A DNA stretch of 64,000 nt from Acanthosepion lycidas (lineage: Eukaryota; Mollusca; Cephalopoda; Sepiida; Sepiidae). Under the pieces are notes generated by a model, which saw only the letters and a list, made by a program, of their open reading frames with translations, was not told the DNA's origin and did not search any database. Shown one piece after another: positions 10,933 to 22,504 of this stretch. The stretch spans positions 50,414,272 through 50,478,271 of the forward strand of contig OZ010616.1 in the NCBI GenBank assembly GCA_963932145.1, written 5' to 3'. Numbering within the stretch: position 1 is the stretch's first letter; each line of letters opens with the position of its first letter. A program made the translations under genes and the position numbers.

Positions 10933-11284
10933 ATATACTTTTTTCTTAATTCATTTTAGTTTTCTTAATGACAGTAAAATACATCAAGAACAGTTCTTTA
11001 CTAAGAAATATGTTTTCTTGTTATTACTTGTACCTACCACAACATATCAAATGTTTCTTTTATTTTTTAATTATTTTCCCCCAAGCAAGGTGATAATACC
11101 CCTAGGATGCAAAAGATTACTGGGAGTGAAAGAAAATAGGAAAGAATTTAGTGAGAAAATCAAGGAGAAAAACCCAATAAAAAACAAGGTTAAAAAAGAC
11201 AGAAAATGGCAATTGCTATTGCATTTAAACAGTTAAGGATTATAGGTGTATATAGTAAATTAGAAGGGAATCCCACAGGTGAGA
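10933..11284. other. No recognisable gene
   Basis: An open frame at 10925-11236 is Lys-rich and starts inside the hairpin; no domain was recognised and it is not called. Confidence 0.3.
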
Positions 11285-11880
11285 AGTGCAAGAAAAGAAA
11301 CCATTAGAATTGAACATGCTGTTGCATTTAGTTAGCTCAACAATAAAATGTTAATACCTAGTTGTATGATTACATTCAAGCAGTTGAGGCTCAAAGGAGG
11401 AAAACTCATCAGAACAATTGCCATGAAAATATTTGTAGAAAAGACAGAGGGAAGCCATGTCAAGTTAGTGAGAAAGTGACTGAAGTCAAGATGAAGTCAA
11501 GACCAATAACATTGCGGACTCTTTTTGTTGAGAATCTTGAGATATATAGTAAGAGCACCATACCAGATATGTCATGAATATTCAATGCACACATGAATGA
11601 TATATTTATAAATATGTAAGATGGATTCTGACGAGAAAAATTGTCTAGCACAATACATTGAACCAACTTTTCTTGCAGTAAACCTAGTAATTGATTCAAT
11701 ATAATCGCTACATATCAGTGGAAAACATGAGCCCAAGAAGGCGTAAAGAGGTTAGCATGAGCCATACTGATGAGAGTCAGAAAAGGATCTCTATTGTAAT
11801 TAAATGGAATCATTTTGTTTTGGAGGTGTTAAAATTTACAAGTCATTCATTGCCTCAATTTTCCTTATATTCAAAGTAAG
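11285..11880 (-). pseudogene. LINE RT C-terminal fragment, minus strand, broken
   Basis: Reading the minus strand from 11880 down: LRLLGLMFSTDM, IESIT, a diverged RPCMKY-like region, RVRNVIG, then FYKYFHGNCSDE-like sequence in shifted frames. The order and spacing match the C-terminal part of the LINE at 12142-13322, but stops and indels are frequent. It faces that + strand copy head to head, about 260 bp away. Confidence 0.65.
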
Positions 11881-12139
11881 ATATACATTTAGCTTATCTA
11901 TTATTTTATTAATATATTGTGTTATGTAAGTCCTAAATAAATAATTTCTGTTTTCTTAGCAGTAATAAATCTATGAAATGTTATCTGAAGTAAAATATTT
12001 AATTTATAATGCAGCAATTCATTGCAATATCAGTGCACTTTATAAACACATGTTAAAAAAATTATGTAAAGATTTTTTCTCTATTTTTCACTGGATTAAG
12101 GAATGCATATATCTTATTAGTCATAGTTTTATTTTGGCA

Positions 12140-13465
12140 GTGAATACAAGCAATATGGTTTCCGCTTTGCCCGATCTACAGCCGATGTGCTTACGGCCAT
12201 CACTGAAACAGTCTACCGAGCTCTTCAAAATAACGGGGTAGCCCGAGCCGTGGCACTAGACATCTCCAAAGCATTTGATAGGGTTTGGCATGCCGGCCTT
12301 CTTCGCAAGCTCCAGGGTTATGGCATTACGAGTCGATTATATAACCTAATACGATCATTCCTGTCAAACCGTAAATTGAAGGTCGTTCTCAATGGATTCT
12401 CCTCTAGTTCCTATCCCACGAACGCAGGTGTTCCTCAAGGCTCCATCCTAGGCCCCACTCTATTCCTTATCTACATAAATGACCTTCCTGACGCAATAAC
12501 TTCCCAAGTGGGCATCTACGCGGATGACACCACAATTTATTCCTGCCTCAAAAACAAATCTAGTCTCGCTGACAAAACTCGCCTGGCCGTGCGTCTGGAA
12601 AAGGACCTCCAATCGATTGTGAACTGGGGCATGAACTTCAACGCTTCCAAGACAAAACTGCTCTCTATTAATCATCACAGAGATCCTTCCCTCCATTAGA
12701 ATGTCTGACGCTCAACTTCTCGAGAGCAACTCTCTGCGGCTTCTCGGTCTCACGTTGACTGCTGACCTGAGATGGATTAAATACATTGAATCAATTGCCT
12801 CGTCCATTGCAAGGAAAGTTGGCTCCCTGAGCCGCGCCAGGAAGTTTTTCTCCCCGGAGTCGATCCTCCAGATCTACAAATCAACAATTCGCCCTTGCAT
12901 GAAGTATTGCTGCCATATATGGTCTGGTGCCCCATCTGTTTGCCTCGGGGTTCTTAATAGGCTCTAGAGGCGGATATGCAATGTAGTTGGCCCTGCCCTG
13001 GCGTCTCATCTACAGTCACTTTCTCACAGACGCGCCGTCGCCTCCCTCTGTCTGTTCTACAAATACTTTCATGGAAATTGCTCCGAGGAGCTGCATTCGC
13101 TGGTTCCCAAACGTCATGAGTTCCAGCGCCTTACGAGGCTGGCATCCTTCTCTCACCCCTTCACAGTCGAAACTCCTAAATGTAGCCGTCTCTTCTACTC
13201 TAATAGCTTCATGTCTCGCACCTCTCACCTGTGGAACTCCCTTCCCTTTTCCTGTTTCCCTGTGAGCTATAATCTCCAGCTATTCAAGTGTAATGTCAAT
13301 CGACATCTCCAGTTGCCTTGATCTATCCACTACCCTCATCCTTTCTTCTATCACTCCTATCTGATCTTGCTCTAAATTTTCTGTAACCCCTTGCGTCCTA
13401 GTGGCTTCTCGCCATGCTTGGGGTGAAATGCTTAAAAAAAAAACAAGAAAAGAAAAAAAAAAAAC
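12140..13465 (+). pseudogene. 5'-truncated jockey/CR1-like LINE: RT domain, C-terminus and 3' UTR
   Basis: The best preserved retroelement in the window. Frame one (12142-12699) has RT motif A (ALDISKAFDRVWH), motif B (GVPQGSILGPTLFLIYINDL) and motif C (YADDT at 12517-12531). A frameshift near 12697 moves the reading to frame two (from 12701: LLESNSLRLLGLTL, IYKSTIRPCMKY), then a TAG at 12965 and an open stretch to a TGA at 13319-13321. The 3' UTR follows, with TGTAACCCCTTGCGTCCTAG and GCATGCTTGGGGTGAAATG-like sequence, then an A-rich tail at about 13434-13462. The start inside the RT domain is the usual LINE 5' truncation. The endonuclease domain is absent. Two lesions show it is dead, but its low decay makes it the youngest copy of the family here. 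Confidence 0.92.
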
Positions 13466-14480
13466 TAAAGATCTTCTGAGTCAATTTTAAAATGTAAAAA
13501 TCAAATGAGAAATATAATTTTAGCTAACCAATATTTGTTTAACAAACAATCAAGTATGAATAATTAAAAAAATAAATAATAATTAAAAAATATGTTTATT
13601 CACCAATCATATATGTTTTTTCAAATTTACTTATATTTTAAAATTTTGCAATTGAAAAGATTTAATCCTATCTGTTATATTCCATACTAATAGGAATATA
13701 TACTTGAAAAACAAGGTGGATAAAATAAGTAAAGCTTTATTGTAAAAAAACAGTACAATAAGAATAAAGGTAACAGTTATGAACAAGGTCATCGTAAGTC
13801 AATCCAGTAGTGAGTGCTACTTTTGGAAGGTCGGTAGTTCTTGCGTAAATCTGAGTCGTACTCAACAGATCACAACTAAACTCAGTAGTCCGATGACTTA
13901 CAGATACTTATAGGTAGTTACTACCTATAGTGTAGTACCTCATGGAGGTGACAGGTTATTCCATTACATCACTATCTAATAGTAACGATTTGTGGAAGGT
14001 TGAAGGGGTGAAATTTGACCTTGTAAAAATATTTAACCCACCCACAAAGGAAAAAGAAGAGAAAAGAAGAAAACAAATAGAGTGTATATACAAAATTATT
14101 ATTTTCCAGAAATTGAGCTGATTTTTTAGTCCATTTTCTTCTTCTGAAGAGAATTTTTATGTAAGGAATAGACTAGTCACAGGAAGTTTTCTTAATGGCT
14201 CCTATTACTATTTCGACTCGGACTGTTACTCGGACTGTCTATTTGATATATTTTCTTTTATTTGTATCTGGTGTATAGACATAGTATTAAACACGAGAAT
14301 ATGCTGGAATATTTAACAGAAAAATGCTTGGCACTGTTTCCATGTGTGTTAGTAAACAGGTATAAACGTTCTTAATAAGTATGCATGATTAAAGGCTGAA
14401 GCTTTGCAGGTTCATAATTTGATATAGGTTTTAAATGTCATGTAACTTTTGTCTTTCTCTACAAATTATGTTAATTAGTT
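13466..14480. other. No recognisable gene
   Basis: A+T-rich. It holds a 10-bp inverted repeat with a 1-nt gap (TATAGGTAGT at 13911-13920 and its complement at 13922-13931) and an ending similar to the 128-bp repeat near 13526-13555. Confidence 0.3.
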
Positions 14481-15803
14481 TTATTTTAAGTTGGTATTCA
14501 CTCAGTAGGGATATTGTATTTTATTAATAATCTTATATGTAAAGTACAGTGTATGCGTGTTTGTGCGTGTGTGTGTTCAAGCAACTCCTCCGCTCTCACT
14601 GGTCCGATTTCAAAGATTCATAGCTCATTCAAAAGCCCTAAGAAAGTTAGGGGCAGGGAACGATTTTTGTTGAGCTCAGATTCAGTGTTTCCAGATTATG
14701 CGAGGTTAAAATTATATATTAATATATTATACTAGCCATTATCGTTGCTTTCATAGGTAGTAACTCTTATTTTCCTTTTATATCCAAAATTGCAGCTAGC
14801 TTAAAATTTTAATTTAAAGACGTTTTAATGAACGTAGGACCTTATTTTCCGTACAAACAATTATTTTTATTCCATGGGTGACAGAACAGGGGAAAATTTA
14901 TAAAATAAAATTAATATAGTGTAAAGATGGGAAAATAAAAATTAGTTATACATTCAACATTTGAAGAGTTATAGAAACATAATAGCTAATTAACTAAAAT
15001 CTATATTACGAAATCTATATGAATAAATACGAAATTAAAGCTCAATTCTCCCACGAATTCTGGGATTAAAAAGCCCAAGATCTATTTTATATCAATTTAC
15101 ACACTTGTATAAAATCCTTCCGCCCACTCAAACGAGATGTGACACAAGGTCTTTTTAAAGTGGGGACCCGAGCGCGTATATACGGGCAAGGGACAAAAAT
15201 TGTCCACAGCTCCGGCAACCTTCGGTTGCGCTGGCGTCGGTGCCAGCACCGATCCCTCCCTCTTGTGCAATCTGTTCCCCAGGGCTGGGCACCTCTCAGT
15301 ATTATTTTCTCAGTTGTCCCTCTGTCCTTTGACTGAGAAGCCCCTGAGTGCACTCTGTCCAAGGACAGAGATACAACTGAGAGATGATAAGCCATGCGTT
15401 ACAAATCCCTCCGAAGGGGAATTTCTCAGTATCTGTATTATATATTATCTACTACTAGGCAATATCACTCTTCAGGTTTAACTAATTAGCATAATGTTTT
15501 AAAAAAAGTTTATATCATTAATTAACTGTCGTTCATTACTGTTAATTTATTCTAGGATTGTTTTGAATTTCATATAAAAAATAGTTCTGTTTAGGAATAT
15601 ATTTTTATATAATGCAGAAAAGTGTTTGAAATTTGCATTTTACTTGGCTATCAACAAGTTGGCATTTATTTGTAAAACTTTCCTTAACTATAACAAGCCA
15701 ATTTATGAATGAAATGTTCTTTTAACATTTTTGCTGCAAATATTTCAAGTAGTGAATATATCTTACTTTGCAAAGCGATTGCGAGCGGGCGAAGCCTGCT
15801 AGT
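14480..15803 (+). mobile_element. Possible non-autonomous Helitron-like element
   Basis: Weak call. AACTCCTCCGCTCTCACTGG and TCCGATTTCAA (about 14584-14616) resemble a phrase common in invertebrate Helitrons. The stretch ends at GCGAGCGGGCGAAGCCTGCTAGT (15781-15803): a short GC hairpin followed by CTAG before a T, as Helitron 3' ends have. No Rep/helicase is present and the 5' end was not found. Confidence 0.3.
15191..15382. other. Second hairpin-rich GC block
   Basis: Stems: GGACAA 15191-15196 with 15200-15205; GCAACC 15215-15220 with 15224-15229; and a long inverted repeat, TCTCAGTTGT at 15308-15317 with its exact complement at 15373-15382, which continues inward through CTCTGTCCTT-like sequence with few mismatches. 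Open frames occur on both strands, as expected of palindromic sequence. Nature unknown. Confidence 0.6.
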
Positions 15804-15844
15804 TTTCTATAACAAGAGGTTCTTATTTTTTATTTATTTATTTT

Positions 15845-16102
15845 TTACAGTGAGCTTCATCCTTTACAAGGCTTGGGAAGCACTCGAGGTAGAGGGTTAT
15901 GTTTGGAGGCCATTTGTGTATATAGAAGATAACGGTTAACCCTAGTTTTGAACAGGTTAAGATTGTAGCGATCGAGGAAATATAGCGGACCGTGGGTTTA
16001 TGTGTTGTTATATTAAGAACACGTGTGTTTTTATTGCTGCTTGAATATTAAAAGGTCCACTACAAGAATATGGAGGACACAAGTTGAGTCCAATCCAACC
16101 AG

Positions 16103-16146
<44 letters not shown>

Positions 16147-16745
16147 ACAAATATATGTATTAAACAACAAAATTTACAATGGACATAGACATTAACATTT
16201 GTGTGTGAAGGTAAAGAGTTTGTATTTTGGTGAATGTTCGTACGTACGTGTATGTGTGTATAATGTTCATGGAGTCTCCCACAAATAGGAAGACGCAATC
16301 TTCTGCGAGAGCTTACATAGTAGATGTGTTCGCTGAAAAGGAAGAAATGAAAAAGAGAACGAGGCAAGAAATCGCCCAGTGCTTATAGTGTATGGAGAGC
16401 GTGCCCTAGTGAACAATTAGGAAATCAAGGAGGAGTTGACTCTGACAGAAACATCCTGTTGGGAGTCGGTTCCACGGGGCAGTGGTTCGCGAAAAGAAGC
16501 TACTCAAGAGAAACTTACTTCACACCGATAGAATATGGAGGGAATGTGGGTGGTTTGCTACTATGTAAGTGGCAAGGTGTGTTCTTGTTGTGAAGATTTG
16601 CCTCGGCGTACCAGCGAATGTATTGAGAGAGAAGTTGAAGGGAGGAGAATAATTCGTCACTCACAAGGACTCAAAGACGCTTTTGAACTCTATCAAGGCT
16701 GCTGTTGTCTAGGAGAAAATAGATTTGTGTTTCGAAAGAACTATT
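15845..16745 (+). mobile_element. LTR-like repeat, copy C
   Basis: It shares with copy D (20490-21480), in the same order: a block after TTTACAG reading GGTAGAG(G/T)GT(T/A)A; GATAACGGTTAA; GAACG(A/G)(C/G)GCAAGAA(A/G)TCGCCCAGT; a TATA-like site; and AATAATTC(G/A)TCAC(T/C)CACAAGGAC followed by GACGCTTTTGAACTCTATC. An (AT)n run at 16107-16144 interrupts it. No gag or pol is seen beside it. Confidence 0.5.
16107..16144. repeat. (AT)n microsatellite
   Basis: Uninterrupted alternating AT inside LTR-like copy C. Confidence 0.95.
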
Positions 16746-16898
16746 AACCTGCCTTGATGGTTTAAGATGTACAAGCGAAATTTTATACAAATCCTATATT
16801 GTATTTTGTACAATTTGTATATCGTGAAAAATATTTTTGTCATTTTAATAAATATATGTTTCACATTATGAAATGGACAAAGTCCGACAATTATTTAA

Positions 16899-17154
16899 AG
16901 ACATTTTTAATGTTTATACGTTCTTTTTGTAGATACAAATATGTATGTGGCTCAATCGGTAAAGGTAAGTCAGGCTATATGACGTTTCCTGTATAGGATA
17001 CAGGTTCGATTCCTGTCAGAGGACGCATATTTTCTATGAAAATTTCTCGGACATTCAGGCCGGTAAATGTTGTTTAATACTGTTTATTATAAACAGAGCA
17101 TTTACTTAAATATTTGTATCTATAAAAAGAACGTATAAACATAAAAAATGTCTT
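16899..17154 (+). mobile_element. tRNA-derived SINE core enclosed by 44-bp inverted repeats
   Basis: Arms 16899-16942 and 17111-17154 match as reverse complements at 42 of 44 bases. Between them lies a tRNA-like module with a Pol III A box (TGGCTCAATCGG, 16949-16960) and a B box (GGTTCGATTCC, about 17003-17013), then CTCGGACATTCAGG and ACTGTTTATTATAAACAG. The right arm and core recur at 36795-36990; a shorter relative is at 46557-46720. A SINE normally has no terminal inverted repeats, so this is either a composite or a MITE that captured a tRNA-like sequence. Confidence 0.7.
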
Positions 17155-17559
17155 AATATATATGTTTCTATACAAATTTCACATTGAGTAATAGTATTGA
17201 TTTTTTCGTTAGCGTATTTAAAAGTATTTATAAAATGTAAAGAGAAGAGATTTAAAATCTTCCTTTTATGTCTCCTCTCCCTTTTTCTTTTTGTATTTCC
17301 TTTTTAATATTGCGTTATCGTATTTTATTTAATATCTTTAATGAAATATTTGTACAGTGGGCTATGATAAATTTTTAGCCACCCTTGAATACAGCAATTT
17401 TGGCTTTTGTAATAACGTCTCTTCTTTTTTTTTCAGACAATACTATGTTAGTATCAAGCTACTCTCATCTATGAATGATAGTTGGCGTATTTTGCAATGA
17501 AAGTTTGCGGGAAGTAAGGAAATTGGTGAATTTCAATGAGGGTAAATGATAGGATGACA

Positions 17560-19046
17560 TCAGTGTGGCAAGTCAAATAGAGAAATTGCTAGGTTTTTCC
17601 AGGTTAATAATCAAACGGTTAATAATATTGTCAAGAAATTTAATGAAGAAGGCCATTATCGTGTGGAACAACATTCAGGAAGACCGCACATCATGTCTGA
17701 GTGAATGAAAAGGGCGCTGAAATTTGAAGTCACCAGAAACCATCATCAGGGCGTCAAAGATGTCACCAACAGCATGGAAATGTCACCATATGCGATGAGG
17801 AAGACTCTGAAAGAGCGAGACTATCAAAGAAGAGTTGCAAGAAAGAAGCCCTTGATTTCAGAAATGAACAGGAACCTTTGAATAGACTGGGCGAGAGAAT
17901 TCGAGAGCAATGATTATGAATTTTGGCAGTTTGTAATTTGGTCAGATGAAAGTAAATTCTGCCAATATTCGAATCCAAGACAGGTTTATGTTTGGAGAAA
18001 TCAGAATGAGACTTGGAGCACTGAATGTCTGCAGGTGACCGTGAAACATGTAGGGATTGGAATAATGGTGTGGGACTGTGTCTGGTTTGGAGGGAAATCT
18101 GAGCTGATTCTTGTTGATGAGCGGTTTGTTATAGACAAGCGTATGGTTGCAAGAAAGACATACGACAACAGCAGAAATAGATTTACGTGTGGTTTTGGGA
18201 CAGCTACCTTGTGGTATAGTTCGTAAGCCGGCTTCCGATATGGGCTGATCTCTCATAGTAGTTCTGACTGGTTGGTGTGGCGCTCCTCCTGCTGACTGCT
18301 GCATGCCCCTCAGTCTGACCGTGACAGGTCTCCTCCCTGGCCTCCTGTTGACTGCTGTTGTACTTCCGCGAGTGACCCCTTTTATGGCGTTTTTATGGCT
18401 TAACAGGCTAGAAAAACGACGCGAGTATAATTAGGAGGGAAGCATTTTTATTGGTCAAAAAATAGAAACACTTTAAAATATTATTTTATTTTTCGACCGG
18501 AACTCGTGCATCGGACCTATGCGCAAACGACGATAATGGTCATTTTGTGACGGGGCCTTGTCCCGTTTACATCCGGCTCTCGCTCTTAAGTATGTTAGTT
18601 TATTTGCCTGCAAATCAGCCGAGATATGTCTTATTTTATTTTATAACAGGTTGAAGGGTCAAAAATACTGTCAAATATTAGAGAAAGGAATACTCCCACT
18701 ATTTGAAATCAATCAGATTGACAAGAATGTCTACCTTTTTCAAGAAGATGGAGTGCCATGTCATACAAGCAAAGTTGCAAATGCCTGGAAAGAATCACAA
18801 AGAATCAAGTCACTGCCATGGGTAGCCCAAAATCCTGACATAAATCCAACAGAGTACGTTTGGGAGCACCTTGACCGAAAACTTCAAGATCGTGCAACCA
18901 AAATCACGTCAGTGGCAACCCTTAAAGAAGCGTTGCTAAAGGAGTGGCAAAAAATGGATCAGACGATTGTTGATAATTTGATCAAATCCATGAAAAATCG
19001 AATACAAGCACTGAAACTAGCAAATAAAGGACCTACTCCATACTAG
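17560..19046 (+). pseudogene. Tc1-family transposase (DD34E), two stops and an insertion
   Basis: The N-terminal helix-turn-helix is readable (GKSNREIARFFQVNNQTVNN), followed by SGRP. TGA codons interrupt after IMSE and after MNRNL. The first catalytic Asp is in IWSDESKF; the second in FQEDGVPCH and the Glu in NPTEYVW lie after the solo LTR, separated by 34 residues as in Tc1. The frame is the same on both sides of the solo LTR, so the insertion itself caused no other damage. The C-terminus ends at 19046. Inactive. Confidence 0.9.
18127..18648. mobile_element. Solo LTR, 522 bp, with 4-bp target duplication GGTT
   Basis: It begins TGTTATAG and ends TATAACA, i.e. TG...CA with short inverted ends. 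GGTT at 18123-18126 and again at 18649-18652 flanks it exactly. The host transposase frame resumes across it. It contains no gag or pol. The length and the 4-bp duplication fit an LTR left by recombination of an LTR retrotransposon. Confidence 0.85.
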
Positions 19047-19259
19047 TTCCAAATACTGTTTATTTATGTTGAGTTGGGTTTACGTAATTAAATTTTGAGA
19101 TTGGATTTAATTTATTTCTCATGGCTAAAAACTTTTCTTAAGCCGCTGTATTATGTTATTGTAGTGGGACTGGTAAATAAAATTTTACTTGTTTGCATAT
19201 ATTGGTTATAGGATAATTAAATGAAGAGTAAAGAATCAGTTGATTACTGATCACGTGTC

Positions 19260-19420
19260 ATAAAACCTTGTCGTGGTGTAAATGGTTAGCAAACTTCTCT
19301 CGCTAGATCAGTTACGCTTGAAAAGTGAGATAGATCCTCACTAGGTGCCCATACTTTAGGCCTTGTGCCACATCTATGTTTGAGTTTTGATATAATTTTA
19401 CTGATGTTGGGTTGTTTGCC
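19260..19420. mobile_element. SINE-like repeat, copy 1
   Basis: GGTTAGCAAACTTCTCTCGC, AGTGAGATAGATCCTCACT, CCATACTT and GGCCTTGTG(C)C recur in the same order at 43815-43925. GAGATAGATCCTC resembles a decayed Pol III B box. Family not identified. Confidence 0.45.
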
Positions 19421-20285
19421 GAAGGTACTCAGACATAAAATAATTTAGGTTTCGCCTAAAAACCTGAGCTTAAAACAATAACAACGCGTATAAAATAATG
19501 TTTTCTTTTTAGTAAAATTTGTATTTATTTGAAAGATAATGGATAATAAAAGTTAATCTATGAAAAATAAAAATAATTTTAGATATTTTAGTAAGTTATT
19601 AAAACTTGCTTAAAATCTTTTTTAAACATTTTAAAAATGTCCTTACGATCAATATTATCATCAGCCTGCAATTTTATTTGAAAAATAATGACAGAAAATT
19701 TAAAGTCGTTTTAAAAATTTCTTAAAAATAAAATACTTTTCTTAGATATTTGTTTAAGAAAGACTTAATAAAATTATGGATTAATTAACAAAATTTTGAA
19801 AAAATATTACTTACTATATGTTTAAAATATAGCGAAAAACATATTTGAACACAGTAGGTTCACGTTCACCTGTTAGTAAGTTTTTAAGTCAAACAATACC
19901 AGTTATCCTCGCAACAGTAATTACTCCCCCAACAAAAAAAAAGTCCCTGCGTCAAATTTAATTAAATATGGAAGACCAAAACTAAAAAGTACAGAAACTG
20001 GTTTCATTTTTTAAAATTTTATATAAGCAATAAGATAAGAGGAATATGTTTTTCTCTAGGCCTTTATGAAACTTAGTAGAATAATGTTTTATATTAATAC
20101 TTAGAAATATTTTTAAAAATATTTAAATTAATTGATATTTTTTCCATTGCATGTTTTTTTTCATTACAAACTAGCGTTGATATATAGTAGCGTAGAGTAC
20201 GGTCTGTTTTGTGACGTATTTTGATTATATGTGTTAAGTGTCATTTAGCATAATATTTACACCGAAGTATATCATCGATACCAAA
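19421..20285. other. No recognisable gene
   Basis: Very A+T-rich. Many short TTTAAAA palindromes; no motif recognised. Confidence 0.3.
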
Positions 20286-20414
20286 ATGGCGGCGCCCATG
20301 AGAAATCGCCGTCAGCGTCTTTATAGTTATTTATTTTCAGTAAATGGCAATTTCTTATTTTTCCAAAATGGGCCACCACAGTCAAACAATAACAATAATG
20401 TTCTGACAAGGTAG
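20286..20414 (+). CDS. Candidate short open frame or first exon, unknown function
   Basis: ATG at 20286 in the good start context CCAAAATGG, reading MAAPMRNRRQRLYSYLFS and then an Asn-rich stretch to a TAG at 20412-20414 (42 codons). The start of the frame is GC-rich in an AT-rich area and resembles a first coding exon. A GTAAAT sits at 20340, AG|GTAGCA at 20411 and C|GTAAGT at 20419. I see no following exon; LTR-like copy D starts 75 bp later. No family recognised. Confidence 0.25.
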   Translation: MAAPMRNRRQRLYSYLFSVNGNFLFFQNGPPQSNNNNNVLTR

Positions 20415-20489
20415 CAGCGTAAGTGTAAATTAAAATGTAAAGCAAAATATAACAGTCACAGTAATAAGCAATACAACCTTTTTTTTTTA

Positions 20490-21480
20490 CAGTGATGTTC
20501 ACCCTGTTCAAGATGCTGGAGCCACTGGAGGTAGAGTGTAATTGAGTAAGAGACACAGTTTATCCTGTGTATATTGATGTACATGCGTAGAAGTTAAAAA
20601 TCTGTTGGTGTTATGTCCCTTAGACTGTGAATATTATTATCTGAACTCACAAAAGTTGAATTAATTACAAATCTGAGAAATGATGAATAAACTGTAGCTT
20701 TAGAAGAATGTTTCAAAGAGAAAAGTTCTTGTTGCTTGTTTGGAAATGTTCTGCATGTTTGTAATGTAGTTTGGAAAAGTTCGTCCGTACGTCCGTAGGT
20801 GAATGTGCTTTTAACGTCTGGCCGCCCATGGTCGAGACGAGAATCCTTTTGTAACTATATCTTGTAGCGAGAAGAAAGAGAAAAGAGAACGACGCAAGAA
20901 GTCGCCCAGTATTTATAGTATAGGGAGAGAGACCCCTAGTGACAATTAGGGCATTAATGAGGAGCTAACTCCGACAAGTCGAATATATCGGGAAGATAAC
21001 GGTTAATCCTAGACTTGAGCAGGTTAAGAATTTAGTGATCGGGAAAACACCCTCCTGGGAATCGGTTACATAGAGCAAGTGTTTCGCGGGAAGAAGCTGT
21101 TCGAGTAGAACTTACATCTCACTAATGGAATACGAAGGGAATGAGGGTGGTTCGCTACAATGTGCGTAGCATGGCGGGTCTTAGCCATGAAAGTTAGAAC
21201 TGGTGGAACTAAGGAATGTAGTTCGTCTGGGTACTTCCCGTGGAAATAGTGATAGAGTAGCAAAAACTTTGCAATGTTTCATCTGTGAGAAAGGGGTTGT
21301 AGAGTGGAAAATAATTCATCACCCACAAGGACGCGAAGACGCTTTTGAACTCTATCGAAATTGGAAAGTGAAGCCTGGGCAGCTTCTGTCCATATATGGT
21401 ACCAATACTCCATTTTCTGGCTCTTGTAAAGGTAGTAGATAACAGGAGGAATATCAGGTTCTTAGTTGAACGGTACAGAG
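20490..21480 (+). mobile_element. LTR-like repeat, copy D
   Basis: It shares the ordered blocks listed for copy C, and the TATTTATAG site with A and B (20910-20918). Copies C and D lie 4.6 kb apart in the same direction with a SINE and a Tc1 element between them; there is no sign of retroviral genes between, so they may be independent insertions. A 79-codon frame at 21203-21442 crosses the copy but is not kept in C. Confidence 0.5.
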
Positions 21481-22451
21481 AACCGACCATGTTTCCAGTA
21501 TCTTTAGCAATATATATTAAATAATATTATTTTTAATCAATTTTATCTTTGTATATTTACTCGCTTAAGTTATATTTCAATAGGTTGTTAGCATTCATGT
21601 AATGACATTTTCTGTCTTAAATATTTATCGGTTGTGGTATCCTATTGTCTGGGTCAATGTCTGTGGATGTGTGTGCATGTATTTATAGGTATCTATGTGT
21701 ATGGAAACTGCATTCACTTTTAATTGTGTATGTATGTACGTGTGTGTTGGTTTCCTTTCCCCAACTTCCCCCTTTTTTTTTTTTTTTCATGACAGACCGT
21801 GAAGATGTTCTCTGTCTTGTCTCTTTTTGTATGTGTATATATATATGTATATAAATATGTCTTGGTGCTTATATATTAGAATCTGATTGCGCTTGTTTTA
21901 CGCGTGAGTTTAGGACCCCCATTCACACACTATTAGGAATAAAATGTATACATTGTAAAAGGACCGGATATTAAATATAGCTAAAGTAACTTCAATGAAG
22001 AAATAAATTGAATAACATATATATATATTTCTTCTTTTCTCCTCAGTAATTTTGTAGTTGTAAACTTAATAGCGAATAAATTTTAAATTTTGATTTTGTA
22101 ATTAGCAGTTTTAAATTTTAATATTAAATTTTATCATATAATTTAGTAATTATTGGTTGGAATAAATTCTTTTTTAATACTACCCATATTTTAAACATCT
22201 GAATAGATATTATAACATGACTTCGTTATCAAGCTTTTTGAATTTTCCTATACTTGTGTTTTGATTGGTCCATCTAGCCTTTGTAACAACGTTTTCCCCT
22301 TGCGATGGATTTTTAATTAATTTGAAACTTTTAAAACCTTTTATTTTACATTCAACGTCATCACTTGATAAGACACCGAGGGTGTTGAAACAAAATGGCT
22401 ATTTTTGTAGTGATTTTATAACATATTTATGTTATAAATTTTTTAAATAAA

Positions 22452-22456
<5 letters not shown>
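21481..22456. other. No recognisable gene
   Basis: GT-rich phrases near 21645-21760 and a T run at 21773-21787; otherwise A+T-rich without motifs. Confidence 0.3.

Positions 22457-22504
<48 letters not shown>

Larger units (their letters stand above)
17355..19148 (+). mobile_element. Tc1-like DNA transposon, interrupted by a solo LTR
   Basis: Inverted ends: CAGTGGGCTATGATAAATTT with TTTAGCCAC on the left and the complement of CAGCGGCTTAAGAAAAGTTT with TTTAGCCAT on the right, each flanked by TA (17353-17354, 19149-19150). Without the 522-bp insertion and its duplication the element is about 1.27 kb, a usual Tc1 size. Confidence 0.88.

Noticed and set aside
10925-11236. 103-codon Lys-rich open frame
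   Set aside because: It starts in a hairpin arm, has low-complexity composition and no recognised domain.
16944-17030. tRNA gene
   Set aside because: A and B boxes are present but the cloverleaf stems do not pair properly and the sequence recurs as a SINE body.
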